This document shows positions 1-12,479 of a stretch of 64,000 nucleotides of DNA, in pieces. The translations under genes and the position numbers were made by a program. The first letter of the stretch is position 1; each line of letters starts with the position of its first letter. The stretch is from Sceloporus undulatus (lineage: Eukaryota > Chordata > Lepidosauria > Squamata > Phrynosomatidae): the NCBI RefSeq assembly GCF_019175285.1, contig NC_056525.1, positions 135,217,864 to 135,281,863 on the forward strand, given 5' to 3'. The notes beneath the pieces are model-generated. The model did no database searches. It had not been told where the DNA came from and saw nothing but the letters and a program-made list of their open reading frames with translations.

Positions 1-1264
1 AAGTGGCAGAAAAAAACTCGCAGTTCGGAGGTAAAATGACTGATTAGAGGTACAACTCTTCCTTGCCTCTATGTGGGAATCATCGTGGTGCTCACTAGTG
101 TAACTCCAAATAATCTTCCTTCAAATGACTTCCCATCTGCCTCCCTTGGCTCATTTTTTACATGTGGGTTCTGGTGTAGTACTCAGTCATGTCGCTGATT
201 TGGGTATGGGGGCTTATGCTGCCAAGCTTTTTGGATGGCAGCTTTGAACATGGGGTGAATTAAGACCTGTGTTGCCCATTCCCACTTGTCCATCTTTTCA
301 GATTGTCTTGAAGGACCAGGTCCAAGTCAGGTGTCCCACATTATGGCCCTTACCCCAGGGTGGCCAAGGAAATCATCTCGGGCTTTCGTCCATGTGGATC
401 CCATCTCAAATAGCTGGACCCCTGAGGGGGTGGGTCATCTGATATGGTTCATGCTTATTGCCACAACAAGGTAAATGCTATAATACCGTGGGTTCCAAAC
501 TTTTGCTTCCCCAGATGGTTTTGGACTTCAACTCCCAGAAGCTCTCTAGTCAGATTGGCTAACATTCAGAAATCTGAGAGTTGATAGACCCTATAGACCA
601 AAGTTTGGGGAAAACAAACTGGCTGTAAAAATTACAGTTGTGGCACATTAAACTCATCATTGTCTTCATGTGTGTGGGGTGGGGATTTCTTTTGTCTAAG
701 CCCCTTGTCGGCTCTCCAGTCTGATTTCTGACACATTTGTACTTTACCAATCAACTGCTAAATAAAAGTCCTTGTTACCTTCAGTGACCAAATTTATATG
801 GAGTGAAAAACACTGATATGGTTCACCGTTGGTGAACCATATCACCAACTGGTTCATAGATTTAACCCATTGTCATCTATTTGAACCAGACACCTATTAT
901 TTTCTGTCGAAAATACAATTTTTTCCCCATTAGTAAAGGGACAAAGAGGGAAGAAATATGCTCACTTATCCAGAATCACACTCTGAACCAAAACATGTCA
1001 CTGTCCTGAATTAAAAAAAAAAATCATTCCTTCTTCCTTTACAGATTATATAATGAGTGAATTATTGTTTGTGAAAGGAATCCCAGAACGTCCTGACACT
1101 ATGTAAGTAGCCTAGCATAGCTAGTACATTTCTTTATATGATAGAGTATGTTGGAAAGCTGGAAGAATTTTCTGTTGGTAATGCGTAATTGTTTGTTGGT
1201 AATGTGTGGGACGCACTTAAGGTTGTGTCTCTCTCTAATGCTTTAACATTTGCTTCTATGGCGA
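1..1264. other. Non-coding upstream DNA, no gene seen
   Basis: No open frame here has a recognisable domain; the 60-70 residue frames look like chance. About 490-600 holds the sort of 'cttcaactcccagaagctc' phrase common in interspersed reptile repeats, so part of it is probably an old repeat of unknown family. A perfect hairpin at 815-843 is listed separately. Confidence 0.5.
815..843. repeat. Perfect 13-bp inverted repeat with 3-nt loop
   Basis: GATATGGTTCACC (815-827) is followed by GTT and then its exact reverse complement GGTGAACCATATC (831-843). A further partial copy, 'ccaactggttcat', follows at once. No terminator or regulatory role is claimed; it may be the end-to-end junction of a small palindromic repeat. 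Confidence 0.8.
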
Positions 1265-1697
1265 AACCTGCTCATCGGGTTTTCTGGCAAGATATTCAGG
1301 GGAGGTTTCCATGATTCCTCTGAGACGCTGACTGCAAACAGCCCTGAAGAGTGTGGCTTCAGCTGCCCAAGAGGGAAGCAGGTGGGTGTTGCAGCAACTG
1401 CATGCATTTGGCCCCATCCCGCCAGCCTTCCCCCAAATAGGCGTGGGAAAAATCTGCTCCTATTGGGACAGAAAAAAAAAAAAAATGCCTCCTTGCTGCT
1501 GGATCCGATTTCATGGATCTGGGGTGAGTAATGTATAAATGACATGCCCCCCACCAGCCGAAGCCGCTTTACTGGGCGTGTCTGTTTTGTCCTTAAGTGT
1601 GATTTTCCAACTAACCCAGTGGTTTCCATGATGACTGGGGATTGAACCCTAATCTCCGGAGTCCTAATCCAACATTACATCGGCCATACCATACTGG
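1265..1697 (-). mobile_element. tRNA-derived SINE, split by a ~235-bp insertion
   Basis: Read on the minus strand, 1612-1697 gives the tRNA-like head ('ctccggagtcctaatccaac' is the complement of the usual 'gttggac..gactctggag') and 1265-1376 gives the SINE body (complement of 'gccaagaaaaccc' and 'cctcagagaggaag'). The same family is seen on the plus strand at about 17.88 kb. Between the parts, about 1377-1611 is unrelated DNA with an A14 run, probably another small element. The long frames on both strands here are accidents of this SINE. Confidence 0.55.
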
Positions 1698-3662
1698 ACC
1701 TACAATTTTCATCCATCCCTAGGTAAGTCAGCCTGTCATTACGAGAAACATGAGGCAATGGGATAAAGCCACAGGTAACAACAGTTCGTTAAGAGTTGAG
1801 AGACATGCCTTCCCACTCTGGCATGATGCTTCCTCAGCCGCTGTGACTGAAACAACCATTCTGCAGGTTCAATCCTACTGCCTGATTATGCCAGGGAATA
1901 TCTAGAATGTATAATGTGTGTTCATTTCTTTGGCAAAGATTAAAGTCAATGTGAAAATAATCCTTGCTGTTTGAATACAAAAACATACGATTTCTAACAA
2001 CGAGCGTAGACGACTAAACTACTGTTACTGCTATTTAACCAATGATAAATCTATTGCCACCTAGATAGATAGATAGATTAGATAGATAAGGATAAGAAAC
2101 ATATCTATATACACAATACACACATCAATACACAATACTCACTGCCCATTGTGACAGCTGAGCAAGAAATTGATTTGGCAATGGCATTTGTCCCCATCTC
2201 TCACACCGGTTTCTAATTCAGTGATTGATATAAGAATGGGCTTAAGTCGCACATTCATTTTTCTTGTTGTAATTTTCCTCTAAAACAAAGTGTGAGAAGT
2301 AGATCGCATTCGTATTATAATTTTACTTCTACAGGGATGTAGAGTATTCACATAGCCTTGTATCTCTCTGTTGTGCAATTCTTCTGCCTCTTTAATAGAA
2401 GTTTAGCGGGAATGTGGTTGGCTCTTCTATCTTTTTCATACTACGACTATCTGTGTAGTCGGGCGAAGGAAAGCTGCCCAGTCTCCTGCGAAAAGGTTGG
2501 CTCTAAATCGCCCTTTTCCATCAGAAAATAACCTTAGTCTCCCTAGACATTATCACACTCTTTCTCGAAACCACTGATTTGATTGATGAAAAAATAGAAT
2601 AAACTATGCCAAAGTCAAACCATTGTAGGCGCTGGGAGAGAGATGTAGCGGTTAGCAGCAGGTTACCGAAGACATGGGAACAGTGGCAGAGTGGAGGGCT
2701 GAGAGAAAGATAGCAGAACCCGCGGAAGGAAGGGGACATAAACACAGCTCAGTCCACTGATAACAAGGCAACAAGAATCACCGCACACAAAGATGAGAGG
2801 TAGGAAGATGAAATTCATGCAGGAAATTAAAGTTGAATGGTAAGACTTAGATAGGAAGATGTACCACGCCCTGTAAGGAAGTGGTAGAAGAAAATAGGAG
2901 AGAAATGTGTGGAGGAGGATAGATACATATCTAGATAAATGTTACAGAAGTGGGCCGCAAAGAAAGACCGAGGAGGAGGGTTATTTAAGACATATTTAAA
3001 TTCAAGGCAGACATTTCAATTTTACTAATTTTGAACAGGCTGCCCATTTTTTAAAGTTAGTTTTGAAGAACAACTAAAAATAGCTTCCACTTATACGCGA
3101 TAGGTGATGAAAAAGGAGGGAACTCTGGCCCTGACTTCATAATTTCCTGTACAAAAAGTAATCTAGAAAATCTTGTTGAATAACAGTGCTGGGAAAATGG
3201 AAAAGTTTCTTCTGTCATTCTCTTTGGATTACAGCACCAAATAGTGGAAATCTGAGAGAAAAAAGGAAAATGCATACATTTAAAATATCATAATTGTCCC
3301 TGGCGTGTGTGCATTTTGGTTAAAATTCTTCTACAAGGGATGGAAAATAATCTCCTTTTGTGAGACCCAATGTGTTTTTAAATCCTATTTATATTTCAAA
3401 CTATTGAAAACGACGTTTCTGCAGTTTGGGGCTGAACCTCTGAGTGTCACGGTTCACCAATAAGGACAAAGAGCAATGAAATTTCACTCAGTCGGGCTTA
3501 CTGTTCTCTTACATACAGCATGACGACATTTTACGTGGGGAAAAAGGGAGTTTGGCGACAGAATAAGAGCAAAACTGGGGAGATATAACATTTGATTAGA
3601 TTCTTCTTTGGATACAGTCATTTTTGCAATAAGAGACAGGCAATTTATCCAGCTGTTCCGCA
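1698..3662. other. Non-coding DNA before the first protocadherin exon
   Basis: There is a short GATA microsatellite at about 2062-2092 and A/T-rich unique sequence. No promoter block like those of the other Pcdh exons (CCACATGATGGCAC type) was found in the 400 bp before 3663, which fits that exon being of another subfamily and decayed. Confidence 0.45.
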
Positions 3663-6096
3663 ATGGAGAACACTCTGAGTTCATGGAGTTGCAGAAAGGA
3701 AAATCTGCAATGCCTTATTATCATTCTCCTTGCTTGGAAGGCAGTTTCTGGACAGATCCACTATTCCATTTCTGAAGCGATGACACAACAAAGGCTCTTT
3801 GTAGGGAAATATTGCAAAGAACCTGGGAGTGGATGTGAAACAGGTTTCAGAACCTGGACTCCGCATCGTCCCTAATGTATGGTAATAATTTCACTATTTT
3901 GCTTGAATGCCAACAATGGCCAATTTGCAAACTTCTGAGAGAATCGACAGAGAGGAAAACTTGTGGAGTAGCATAGAGACATTGTGTCTAAAGTTCCAGG
4001 TCTTAATGAGAGAAATTAAACACTTTATGGGTTAGAAGTGGAAATTACAGATATAAATGAAATGCTCCACAGTTCCCTGTATAGGAACTGAGTGGAGATC
4101 AGTGAACTATCTGACCTGGATTCCGAGTCTCTCTAACAGATGGCTCAAGATCAGCATTTGGGGATAAATTCTATAGAGCGTACCACTCACAGGTAGTAGT
4201 CATTCTTCTGGCTGTGCAAAGAGGAGTGAACAATGGTGTTCAGCACACTGAAACTGGTTACTAAAAGAACCTTTGGACGTGCAGGACCAGTCAGTTATTG
4301 ACTACTCCTCACAGCTACGGTATGGAGGTGATCCAGTCAGGTCTGGCACTGTGCAAATCACAAGTCAGAGTTCGGTATGCCAATGGGACAATGCCCTGTT
4401 TTCAATCAACCATCTATGAAGTGACTGTCAAGAGCATATCCCTAAAGGGATCTCTATTGTACTTGTGCGTAAGCGCAAAGATTCTCGGATGAAGTGACTA
4501 GTGGAGAAGTGAAATACTACCTCAAGAAAATGTCAAAAATGATTTCTCGATATTCTCCTTAATTCAACCCCAGGCGAAATAACTCTCACAGGCAGACTTG
4601 ATTATGAGGATGCTCCTTACACCAGTTGAAGTGTAAGCACGGATGGGGGACGGCCTGTAGTGACGATCACAGGTTGTGTCCATGTTACAGATCTAAATGG
4701 AAATGCACCTGAACCTGATAGTACCTTTTTTACCAACTCTATCTTGGACAGTTCACCTTCTGAAACTGTATTGCCATTTAAATGTTTCAGAAGGAATTTA
4801 GGACTCACTGGGGAAACCACTGTTCAGTGCCAACAACCTCCCTTTTCCCCTGAGGAACGTCAATTGATAACTTTATGTTTGGTGACACCTGGCGGTCCTT
4901 GACAGGGACCAACTGTGCCCAGTCCTTCCAATATCACTATCACAGCTACTGATCATGGCGTCCCTCCTCTTTCTACCCCACAGTAATTGCCCTACATCTT
5001 TTAGATAGATTACAAATGACAACCCCCATGCTCTTTGACAAGTTACACTTTTTACTTACATGAAAATAACAATAGAGGATCCCTGATCTTTTCCTTAAGG
5101 GCAAATGATCCAGACTGGGAAGAGAATGCCAGAATAACCTATTCCATTACTGAAGAGCGAACAGGTGATTTTCATCTCTCTTCTTATCTGTCCATTAACT
5201 CTGAGACTGGGGTTGTCTATGCCTTGAGCTCCTTTGATTATGAAGAAATCCAGGAGATTAAATTCCAGGTCAAGGCCCAGGATGGAGGCTCCCCACCACT
5301 CAGTTCTAATGTTTCAGTGACTCTTTTCATCCTGGATCAGAATGACAATGCTCCAGAAATCCTCTACCCTTCTCCTCCCACCGATGGCTCCACTGGGATA
5401 GAGCTAGCTCCTCACTCCTCTGATCCAGGATACCTGGTCACTAAGGTGGTGGCAGTGGATGCAGATTCTGGCCAGAACGCCTGGCTCTCCTACCAGTTGA
5501 CCAAGGCCACAGAGCCAGGGCTCTTCACTCTGGGACTCCACACTGGAGAGATCAGGACAGCCCGCTTCCTTCTGGAGAAAGATGCCCTCAAGCAAAGCCT
5601 GGTGGTTTTGGTGAAGGACAATGGGCAGCCCCCTCTCTCTGCCTCTGTGACGGTCACCGTAGTATTGGCTGATAGCATCCCTGACATTCTCCCGGATCTC
5701 ACCAGCATATCAGGTCCTGTAGATTCCCCTTCAGATCTCACTTTCTACTTGGTGGTTGCAGTGGCTTTTGTCTCCTGCCTGTTCTTGATGTTTCTCCTTG
5801 TTTTACTAGCAATCAAGTTGCACAGATGGAGAAATTCTCAGGTGCTTGAGTCTAGGAGTGTTACCTTCAGTGGTGTTCCAGTTTCACAGTTTGTGGGGAT
5901 TGATGGAGTCAGAGCATTTCTTCAGTCTTATTGCCATGAAGTTTCCCTGACTTCAAACTCTAGGAAGAGCCAGGTTAATAATGCCGAGGTAAATTATTCC
6001 GGTACGTTGAGCAACCTACAGACTTGTGATGGGAAGGAGCCTATCCTACCTGCTGAAGATCTAAATTTGATTAATGGTGATCTGATTGTAGCCCAG
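3663..6096 (+). pseudogene. Pcdh gamma-A-like variable exon, 5' half decayed
   Basis: This is a clustered-protocadherin variable exon; in intact genes it encodes a neuronal cell-surface adhesion receptor. The start at 3663 gives a plausible signal peptide (MENTLSSW..., hydrophobic LIIILLAW) followed by QIHYSISEAM, the EC1 opening of Pcdh-gamma proteins. The frame is then lost repeatedly between about 3.8 and 5.0 kb. From 5035 to 6117 a 360-codon frame stays open: the end of EC4/EC5 ([23 protein letters not shown] at 100-113), EC6 (SGQNAWLSY at 145), a membrane helix at about 237-259 and a gamma-A-type tail ([20 protein letters not shown]). The exon ends at CAG|GTGAGC, with the last exon base at 6096. 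Total length is close to a normal variable exon. It is either a recent pseudogene or an exon whose first half is poorly assembled; the substitutions as well as indels favour a pseudogene. Confidence 0.8.
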
Positions 6097-6102
6097 GTGA
6101 GC
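6094..6102 (+). promoter_or_regulatory. Splice donor of the gamma-A-like exon
   Basis: CCAG|GTGAGC matches the vertebrate donor consensus. It lies in phase after residues ..DLIVAQ, exactly where gamma-A variable exons are spliced to the constant exons. The constant exons are not in this window. Confidence 0.7.
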
Positions 6103-7345
6103 AAAAAAAAATTTTAAAGAGTAAAAAGTCTGTGTGTTTTAAATCTTAAACCCTTCTATTATTTTTGGAAGTTATTTCTCTCTTCTGTGTTTTTTTAAAA
6201 TGCCATTTTGACTTTTCTGTTTTTATGCATAACCTATTCCCCCCCCCCACCTTTTATTCGCTTTCTTTTCTCTTTGCTTGCTTTTCCTTCTGTGGTATAA
6301 AGCGTGTATTTTATTGTATTCAATATGTATCGAAAATGTATGGTAGTTTATCCAGTGGCTGGAGTTTTATACCTCATAACATGAGCTTTAGCTACACCTT
6401 CTCAGATCAATTTCTTTTGCAGTAAACACAAAGCTGTACTTGTTTGCATTTGGAGGAGTGTCTCATGTCAAAGGTACTTTAATTTAGTTTATTAAACTTA
6501 TAAACAAAAGCAACAGCAAAATGAAAATTGCATATGTCTGATTCGGTACACGGCAAATATATACTGTAATAATAATATTATTCAGATTAGCAAAGAAAGA
6601 AAATCATATATCTGAGATTATGATATTACGTGATTTTTGAATGCAAGGAAGTGGGAAAATAAAAAATGAAGATCATGCAACTTGAAAAAGACTTGTAGAA
6701 CCTACCATTGCTCAGTAATAAAGCCACTTTCTGATCCTCTTCTAATTCATTTTGAAAAGTGCATATTATATGGCTTAACTGCAAACAGAGAAAATAAGAT
6801 ATTCCTGTCCCATATATTCAGTGTGAGAATTAAGCGAATTTCCTTTTGAAATCAATAGAACTTAGATGTGTTTACTTTTTGCTGATTTCTTTCCTATACA
6901 CTTTTTTAATAGAGACAGACTCATATTAGAGAATTTGTCATGATGCATTTCTAGAGTGGACAGGAATTGGTGATTTAATTAACAAATACTGAAATATATT
7001 CTGAATGAAAAACACACAAAAAATTAGAGAATGTCCTTTGAACCTGACTGACAGAATATGATTTAATGTTCTATCTTTAGTGGGCTGTGTAAATACTTTT
7101 AATCCTGTGGACATCTGGTACATCTTGAGATAAATCCAACTATGTAAGAGAAGCACTGATGTGTTAGATCAAAATCCAAACATGTTATTTCCAACAATGA
7201 TCAAACTAACTGAGAAGCTTCCAGGAAGCCCCAAGCAGGAAAAGAAGTCAACAGATCTTCTACATGCTTAGCTCTACTCACCAAGTAATGTGTTTTTTTA
7301 AGGTATACTTTCAAATAGCGTTGTGTCACTAGTAGAGACTAAAAG
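6097..7345. other. Non-coding DNA after the gamma-A-like exon
   Basis: A/T-rich sequence with a short C run near 6240. I see no gene, RNA or clear repeat in it. Confidence 0.4.
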
Positions 7346-8354
7346 TAGGGGGAAGGCTTCATGTTGTTGTTAACTGTCCCCAAGTCAACCTGGACTCATG
7401 GCAATCCCATGAATGAGATACCTGAAAGATCCTCTGTCCTCAGCCGCTCTGCTTAAGTTCTGCAGACTCAGCGCCATGGTATCCTTGATTTAAATTCTCA
7501 TTTCAATTGAGCTGATTTTCTTTCTGTCAGCGTTCTTCACTGTGCAGCTCTTGCATCTGTACATGGTGATAGAATCGCTTGGACGATTCTAACTTTAGCA
7601 TTCAGTTTGGTATCTTTGCATTTAGAATTTCATCTAGTTCTTTCATAGCTGCCCTTCCCGGCCCTAGTTTTCTTCTGAGTTCTTGACTGCAGTCTCCATT
7701 CTGAGCAATGATTGGTTCAAGGTATGGGAAATATTTAATCATTTCAATTTCCTCATCATCTATATTGAATTCATGTAAATTTTCTGTGATCATTGTTTTT
7801 GTTTTCTTAAAGTTCAACATCAAGCCTGCATTAGCACTTTCTTCTTTTACTTCCTTTAATAATTATTCCAAGCCATTGTTGTTTTCTGCTAATAGTGTGG
7901 TGTTGTCTACATATCTTAGAGTGTTGATATTCCATCCTCTGATCTTCACTCCTCCTTCCTTCAAATCTAAACCTGCTCTGCATATAATAATTTCTGCATA
8001 CAAGTTGAACAAATAAGATGACAGAATACAGCCTTGCCTGATCCCCTTTCCAATTGGGAACCATTCTGTTTTTCTGTGTTCTGTTCTAATGGTAGCCTCT
8101 TGTCCTGAATGCAGGTTACACATCAGGGCAATCAAATGTAATGGTACATCCATTTCTTTAATATCAGTCCATAGTTTTTCATTATCTATGGCTTTGCTGT
8201 AGTGTATAAATCACATGCTGATTTTCTTCAGGAAAACCTGGTGCACTCCATTATCCGTCATATGTTTGCAATGTACTCTCTAGTGCCTCTTTCTTTCCTG
8301 AACTCAGCTTGCACTTCAGAATTTCTTACTCTATTTATAGTAGTATTTTTAGAT

Positions 8355-8467
8355 TGTAAGCCTGAGGGCAGGGAACCATCTAGTTAAAAATAATAATTGT
8401 AAGCCGTTCTGAGAGCCTTTAGGGCTGAAGGGTGGGGTATAAATACCGCAAATAAATAAATAAATAG
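8355..8467 (+). mobile_element. LINE 3' tail (L2-like) with AAAT repeats, inserted in Bov-B
   Basis: 'gtaagccgttctgagagcc', then 'gggtggggtataaatacc' and (aaat)n is the 3' end common to reptile L2-type LINEs and their partner SINEs. It interrupts the Bov-B copy, so it is younger than that copy. Confidence 0.5.
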
Positions 8468-8548
8468 TAGCCTTTGTTTCAGAATTTTGAGCATGATTTT
8501 TCTTGCATGGGAAATTACTGCAATGCTCCTGTAGTTACTGCAGTAATC

Positions 8549-8571
8549 TCTCTCTCTCTCTCTCTCTCTCA
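8549..8571. repeat. (TC)n microsatellite
   Basis: An uninterrupted run of about eleven CT units followed by an A/T tract. Confidence 0.9.
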
Positions 8572-8960
8572 ATTTTTTTTATTGAGATGTATATTGATTG
8601 TTTCCAATTTATGGGCCATCATTTTGTTTTCCTTATTTGTTAGCAGATTTTAGTTAGAGCTAAAATTGCTTCTGTCTCTGTGGATTGTAGCAGTTCTATT
8701 GGTATGTCATCAGTTCCTGGTGATTTATTCCTTCCAGTTTCTTTGGGTGTACCTTTCATTTCACTTTCCAAAATTGTGCGTTCATCTTCTTATGATTCTT
8801 CTTCCCATGTGTTATTCATCGTTTCATCTCTTATATACACTTCTTCTGTGTATTGCTTCCATCATCTTTTTATTTCATCTTGGTCATGTTCATCTTCTGA
8901 TCATAAAGCCTTCTAATCTAGCCCAGAGCTTGGAAGTAAAGAATTCTGAGTAATAGAATT

Positions 8961-10151
8961 GCTTCTAACATTATACTTGTTTCTTTGTAATAAAGATATT
9001 AAAAGGTCATGTTTTTAAAGTAATGTAATGAGTGGGAGTTATTTTATTCTTTTGGTGCCACTAGTGACTTTTTCTAGGCTCTTTTAAATTGCTTTTTAAG
9101 CATTTGAGATGGTTTAGAGACATATTAAGCAGAATAGTTTCTTGCTTTCTGCCATTCTTTTATGAATCCTAAGGGTTTTTCATTTAAAAAGATAACACAC
9201 AGTATGAAATTTGTAATAGTAGTGGCAACAACTTACTGTTTATGGCTTTGCAACAAATTACATAGCAAACTGCTTTTTAAAAGTAACTTTGCACATTCTG
9301 ACCCAGCTTTCTTGTACAACCCAGTATCATTCTTTTCCTGTTCAACAGAATAAGATCTTAAGTTAAAATGATTTATTAAAGTTCAGTTTTTTGATTGATG
9401 TTTTATAGAAGGACTTCCTGATCTGTAGCTTAGTTTCATTATCATTATGTTGTGCCAGCAAACAATAATATTGCCTTAAATAATGCATTTGAGTTTCACT
9501 CCCACTATCCATAGCCATGTGTTAAATGATATCAGAATAATGTTACATAAGATGTATAGAAATGGATAGATGTATGGTGCAAGCTCAGTTTTTTTCTGTT
9601 CCAAAATTTTCACATCAAATTCCTTCAGGAAGACATCCCCATCATTCGAGAAAGATGAAAAATGTTAATGATTTGCAAAAAATGTTGTGCACTTATTAGC
9701 CGTGTTGAAAATATGAGTTCAAAAAGGCTTATTGTCATGTTAATCTATTCAAAGTCTTATCAGTTGAATATGGGATGGGCTTACGTACAGCAGGAGGTAA
9801 CAAACATCAGGACCCTTTGNNNNNNNNNNNNNNNNNNNNNNNNNNNNNNNNNNNNNNNNNNNNNNNNNNNNNNNNNNNNNNNNNNNNNNNNNNNNNNNNN
9901 NNNNNNNNNNNNNNNNNNNATGGTTAACCATTGCTTACTCCTCCATTTTATAGCCATTCCTTCCACTGCAGCCCCTCCCCTATAGCCAGCCTGAACCAGC
10001 ATTGGCTTTTGGAAAATGACGTCAGCCTAGTGACTTGTCACATAGGGATACTAAATAAATAAATACTGAAACATTAAATAAGAAAGCAGCCAAAAGTTTC
10101 ATATTTTCTTTTATAAACCTTATTTATCCAACAAATGCCCATTATATAATG
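8961..10151. other. Non-coding DNA with a 100-N gap
   Basis: No gene recognised. Positions 9820-9919 are exactly 100 N, a conventional scaffold gap of unknown true size. The frames that run through the N block are meaningless. Confidence 0.7.
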
Positions 10152-10153
10152 TA

Positions 10154-10381
10154 CAGTCGGCCCTTCTTATACACAGATTTTTATACACGGATTCAAGCAT
10201 CTATGGCTTGAAAATGTTAAAAAAAGTATAAATTTCAAATATCAAACCTTGATTTTCCATTTTTTATAAGGGACACCATTTTGCTATGTCATTATATTTA
10301 ATGGGACTTGAGCATCCACGGATTTTGTTATCCATGGCGGGATCCTGGAAATAAACCCTAGTGTATAATAAGGGTCCACTG
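10154..10381. mobile_element. Tigger/pogo-type MITE, complete with TA target duplication
   Basis: It starts CAGTCGGCCCTTCTTATACA and ends TATAATAAGGGTCCACTG, imperfect inverted ends flanked by TA on both sides (10152-10153 and 10382-10383). The inner text ('ggattcaagcat', 'aatgggacttgagcatccac', 'gatcctggaa') is that of a short non-autonomous Tigger-like family. Copies or relatives lie at 13467, 42082, 47561, 51163, 53340 and 54162. Confidence 0.75.
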
Positions 10382-10395
10382 TAAACTGTTTCACA

Positions 10396-12300
10396 GAGCT
10401 GACCTAACAAAGTAAATGTTATAGTGGGCCCTTAGTATCTGCTGGAGTTTGGTTCCAGGATATCCCATGGATACTAAAATCCTTCTGAGTACACCCCTCC
10501 ATGAAAGAACAGAGCCACTGTAAAACAGTACCTCCAAGTGCCATCCCAGAGAGTTGGCCCAGAAGGATACCATAATTGATGAGATCCAAAGCCACTGAGA
10601 GATCCAGTAGAACCAACAAAGAGACGCTCCTCCTGTCCAGTTCTCTGTGTAGGTCATCCACCAAGATAACCAAGGCTGTCTCTCTTCCACAGCCAAGCCT
10701 GAAACCAGATTGAAATGAATCTAGATAATCCATTTCATCCAGAAACCCCTGGAGTTGGGAATCTACCACACATTCTAATACCTTGACCAAAAATGGTAGG
10801 TTGGACACTGGCCAATAATTATCCATTATGGTTGGATTCAATGATGACTTCTTCAACAAAGGCCTCACAATCGCCTCCTTTAGGCAAGATGGAACTCTGC
10901 CTTGTTGTAGGGAGGCATTGATTTAGTCACTCAGCCAGTCCTCCTCTGGCCTCTTTGATAAGCCAAGAAGGACAAGGGTCTAAGACACATATGATGTATC
11001 TTACCTCTCCAAGGATCCTGTCCGCATTATCAGGCTGCACAAATTGAAAAGTACTCATTAACACTGGACAAACAGGTGCCAAGGTTATATCCACTGGCAT
11101 TGTATCAACTACAGCAACCAAGTCGGAGTGGATCTGCTTGACTTTATCTGAATAGTGCTGTGCAAATTCTTCACAGTGGGCTGCCGAGTGATCTGCATTT
11201 TCTACTTGAGGGGTGTGTACAAGAGACACCTGACCACTTGGAACAGCTCTTCTGGATAGCTCTGTGCAGATGCAATGTTGGCAGCAAAAATAATTTCTTT
11301 GCTGCCCGCACTGCAATGAAGCTTCGAGTCTTCTGCAACATCACTCTATTCTCCATCTTACGTACTTATCATTGCCAGCTCCCTGGAGAACCAGGGGGCT
11401 GGTTTGGCTCAACCCAGTAAGAGAAGATGCTCAGGAGCAATTGTGTCCACTACCCTGGCCATTCCTCCATTCTAAAGGTTGGCTAGAGCTTCAACAGAAT
11501 CACCTAACAAGGTGATTCGAAACTCCCCAAGAGCATTCAGGAATCCTTCCGGATCCATCAACCTCTTGGGGTGTACCATCCTAATCAGTCCCCCACCCCT
11601 GCAGAGTTTCGGAATCTCAGTGAGCCTAAGCCTGATCAGATAATGATCTCTCCATGACAATAGAACTATGGCACATTCCTCCACACAAAGATCATCATCA
11701 CCCAACCCAGCACAAAAAACTGGGACCAGAGTGTGCCTAGCAGCATGAGTAGGACCAGACACCACTTGGGACAGTCCCATGGTTGTCATGGAGGCCATGA
11801 AGTCCTGAGCCACTCCCAACAGGGCAGTCTCAGCATGTATGCTGAAGTCCCCCAACACTAATAATGGGGACTCCAACACATCCCAAGACTACCCCAGCTA
11901 CCTCAGGAAGAGAGACTATTTAGCAGCAGGGTGGGCGGTACACCATCAGAATCCTTATTCTGTACTTTAGGTATACACACTCAAAACCTGTAGACTGTGT
12001 AAGGGGGCATCTGATCATGGGGATGGAATCACGATAGACCACTACAACTCCACATTCCAACCCCCCAGGTCTTGCCTGCTGCTGCACAGAGAAATTTGGT
12101 GGGCAAAGCTGAGAGAGATTCCCCCCCTTCCAGCCTCATAAAGCCAGGTCTCTGTAATACAGGCCAGATCAGCTTGTTCATCTAGGATCAGGTACTTAAT
12201 GACAGCTGTTTTGCCATTTATTGACCTGGCATTCAGCAGCAGCATTTTTAGCCAAGTAGGGCTGTCACCAAGGCTGTCCATGCTATTTGGACTGGGAGAC
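10396..12300 (-). mobile_element. L2-like LINE, endonuclease and RT parts, broken
   Basis: On the minus strand the apurinic endonuclease start is seen at 12281 (LLLNARSINGKTAVIKYL, ADLACITETWL) with more of it at 11879-11472. The reverse transcriptase start lies at 10868-10500 (RPLLKKSSLNP, NYWPVSNLPFLVKVLE, DSFQSGFRLGCGRETALV, LLDLSVALDLINYGIL). This is the non-LTR domain order. The copy has many frame breaks and its RT is cut off by Tigger-type sequence at about 10425-10495. L2-type versus a close relative (Rex/Crack) cannot be settled by eye. Confidence 0.65.
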
Positions 12301-12479
12301 TGATGACCACAAGGACCCTCTCGTGCTTCCTTATTCCTTGATATTTTAATTGTCTCCTCCCTCCTTACCTCCCTCTACCCCTGTATTACTCCAATGGCTG
12401 CTCCCTGAACCTGTGCACCCCCTCCCTCCTCAGGAAAGCACATTATTCCTGTGTTAGGTCAACAGGACAGAAGCTATTA

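Larger units (their letters stand above)
7346..8960 (-). mobile_element. Bov-B/RTE LINE fragment (reverse transcriptase)
   Basis: Minus-strand frames read as RTE-clade reverse transcriptase: GIRQGCILSSYLFNLYAEII with LRYVDNTTLLAENN (the catalytic YADD box changed to YVDN) at 8153-7863, and the downstream block KTKTMITENLHEF ... QNGDCSQELRRKLGPGRAAM at 7823-7602. The order is right for an RTE element read right to left. It is broken by frame changes and by an inserted repeat at about 8355-8467. The endonuclease end is not seen, so the copy is 5'-truncated, as LINEs usually are. Confidence 0.75.

Noticed and set aside
1243-1629. 128-codon minus-strand frame
   Set aside because: Falls over a split SINE with a poly-A run (poly-F in translation); no domain.
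9662-9985. Frames running through N blocks
   Set aside because: The middle third is unknown sequence, so the frame has no meaning; the same holds for frames over 16478-16577, 22146-22170 and 46555-46579.
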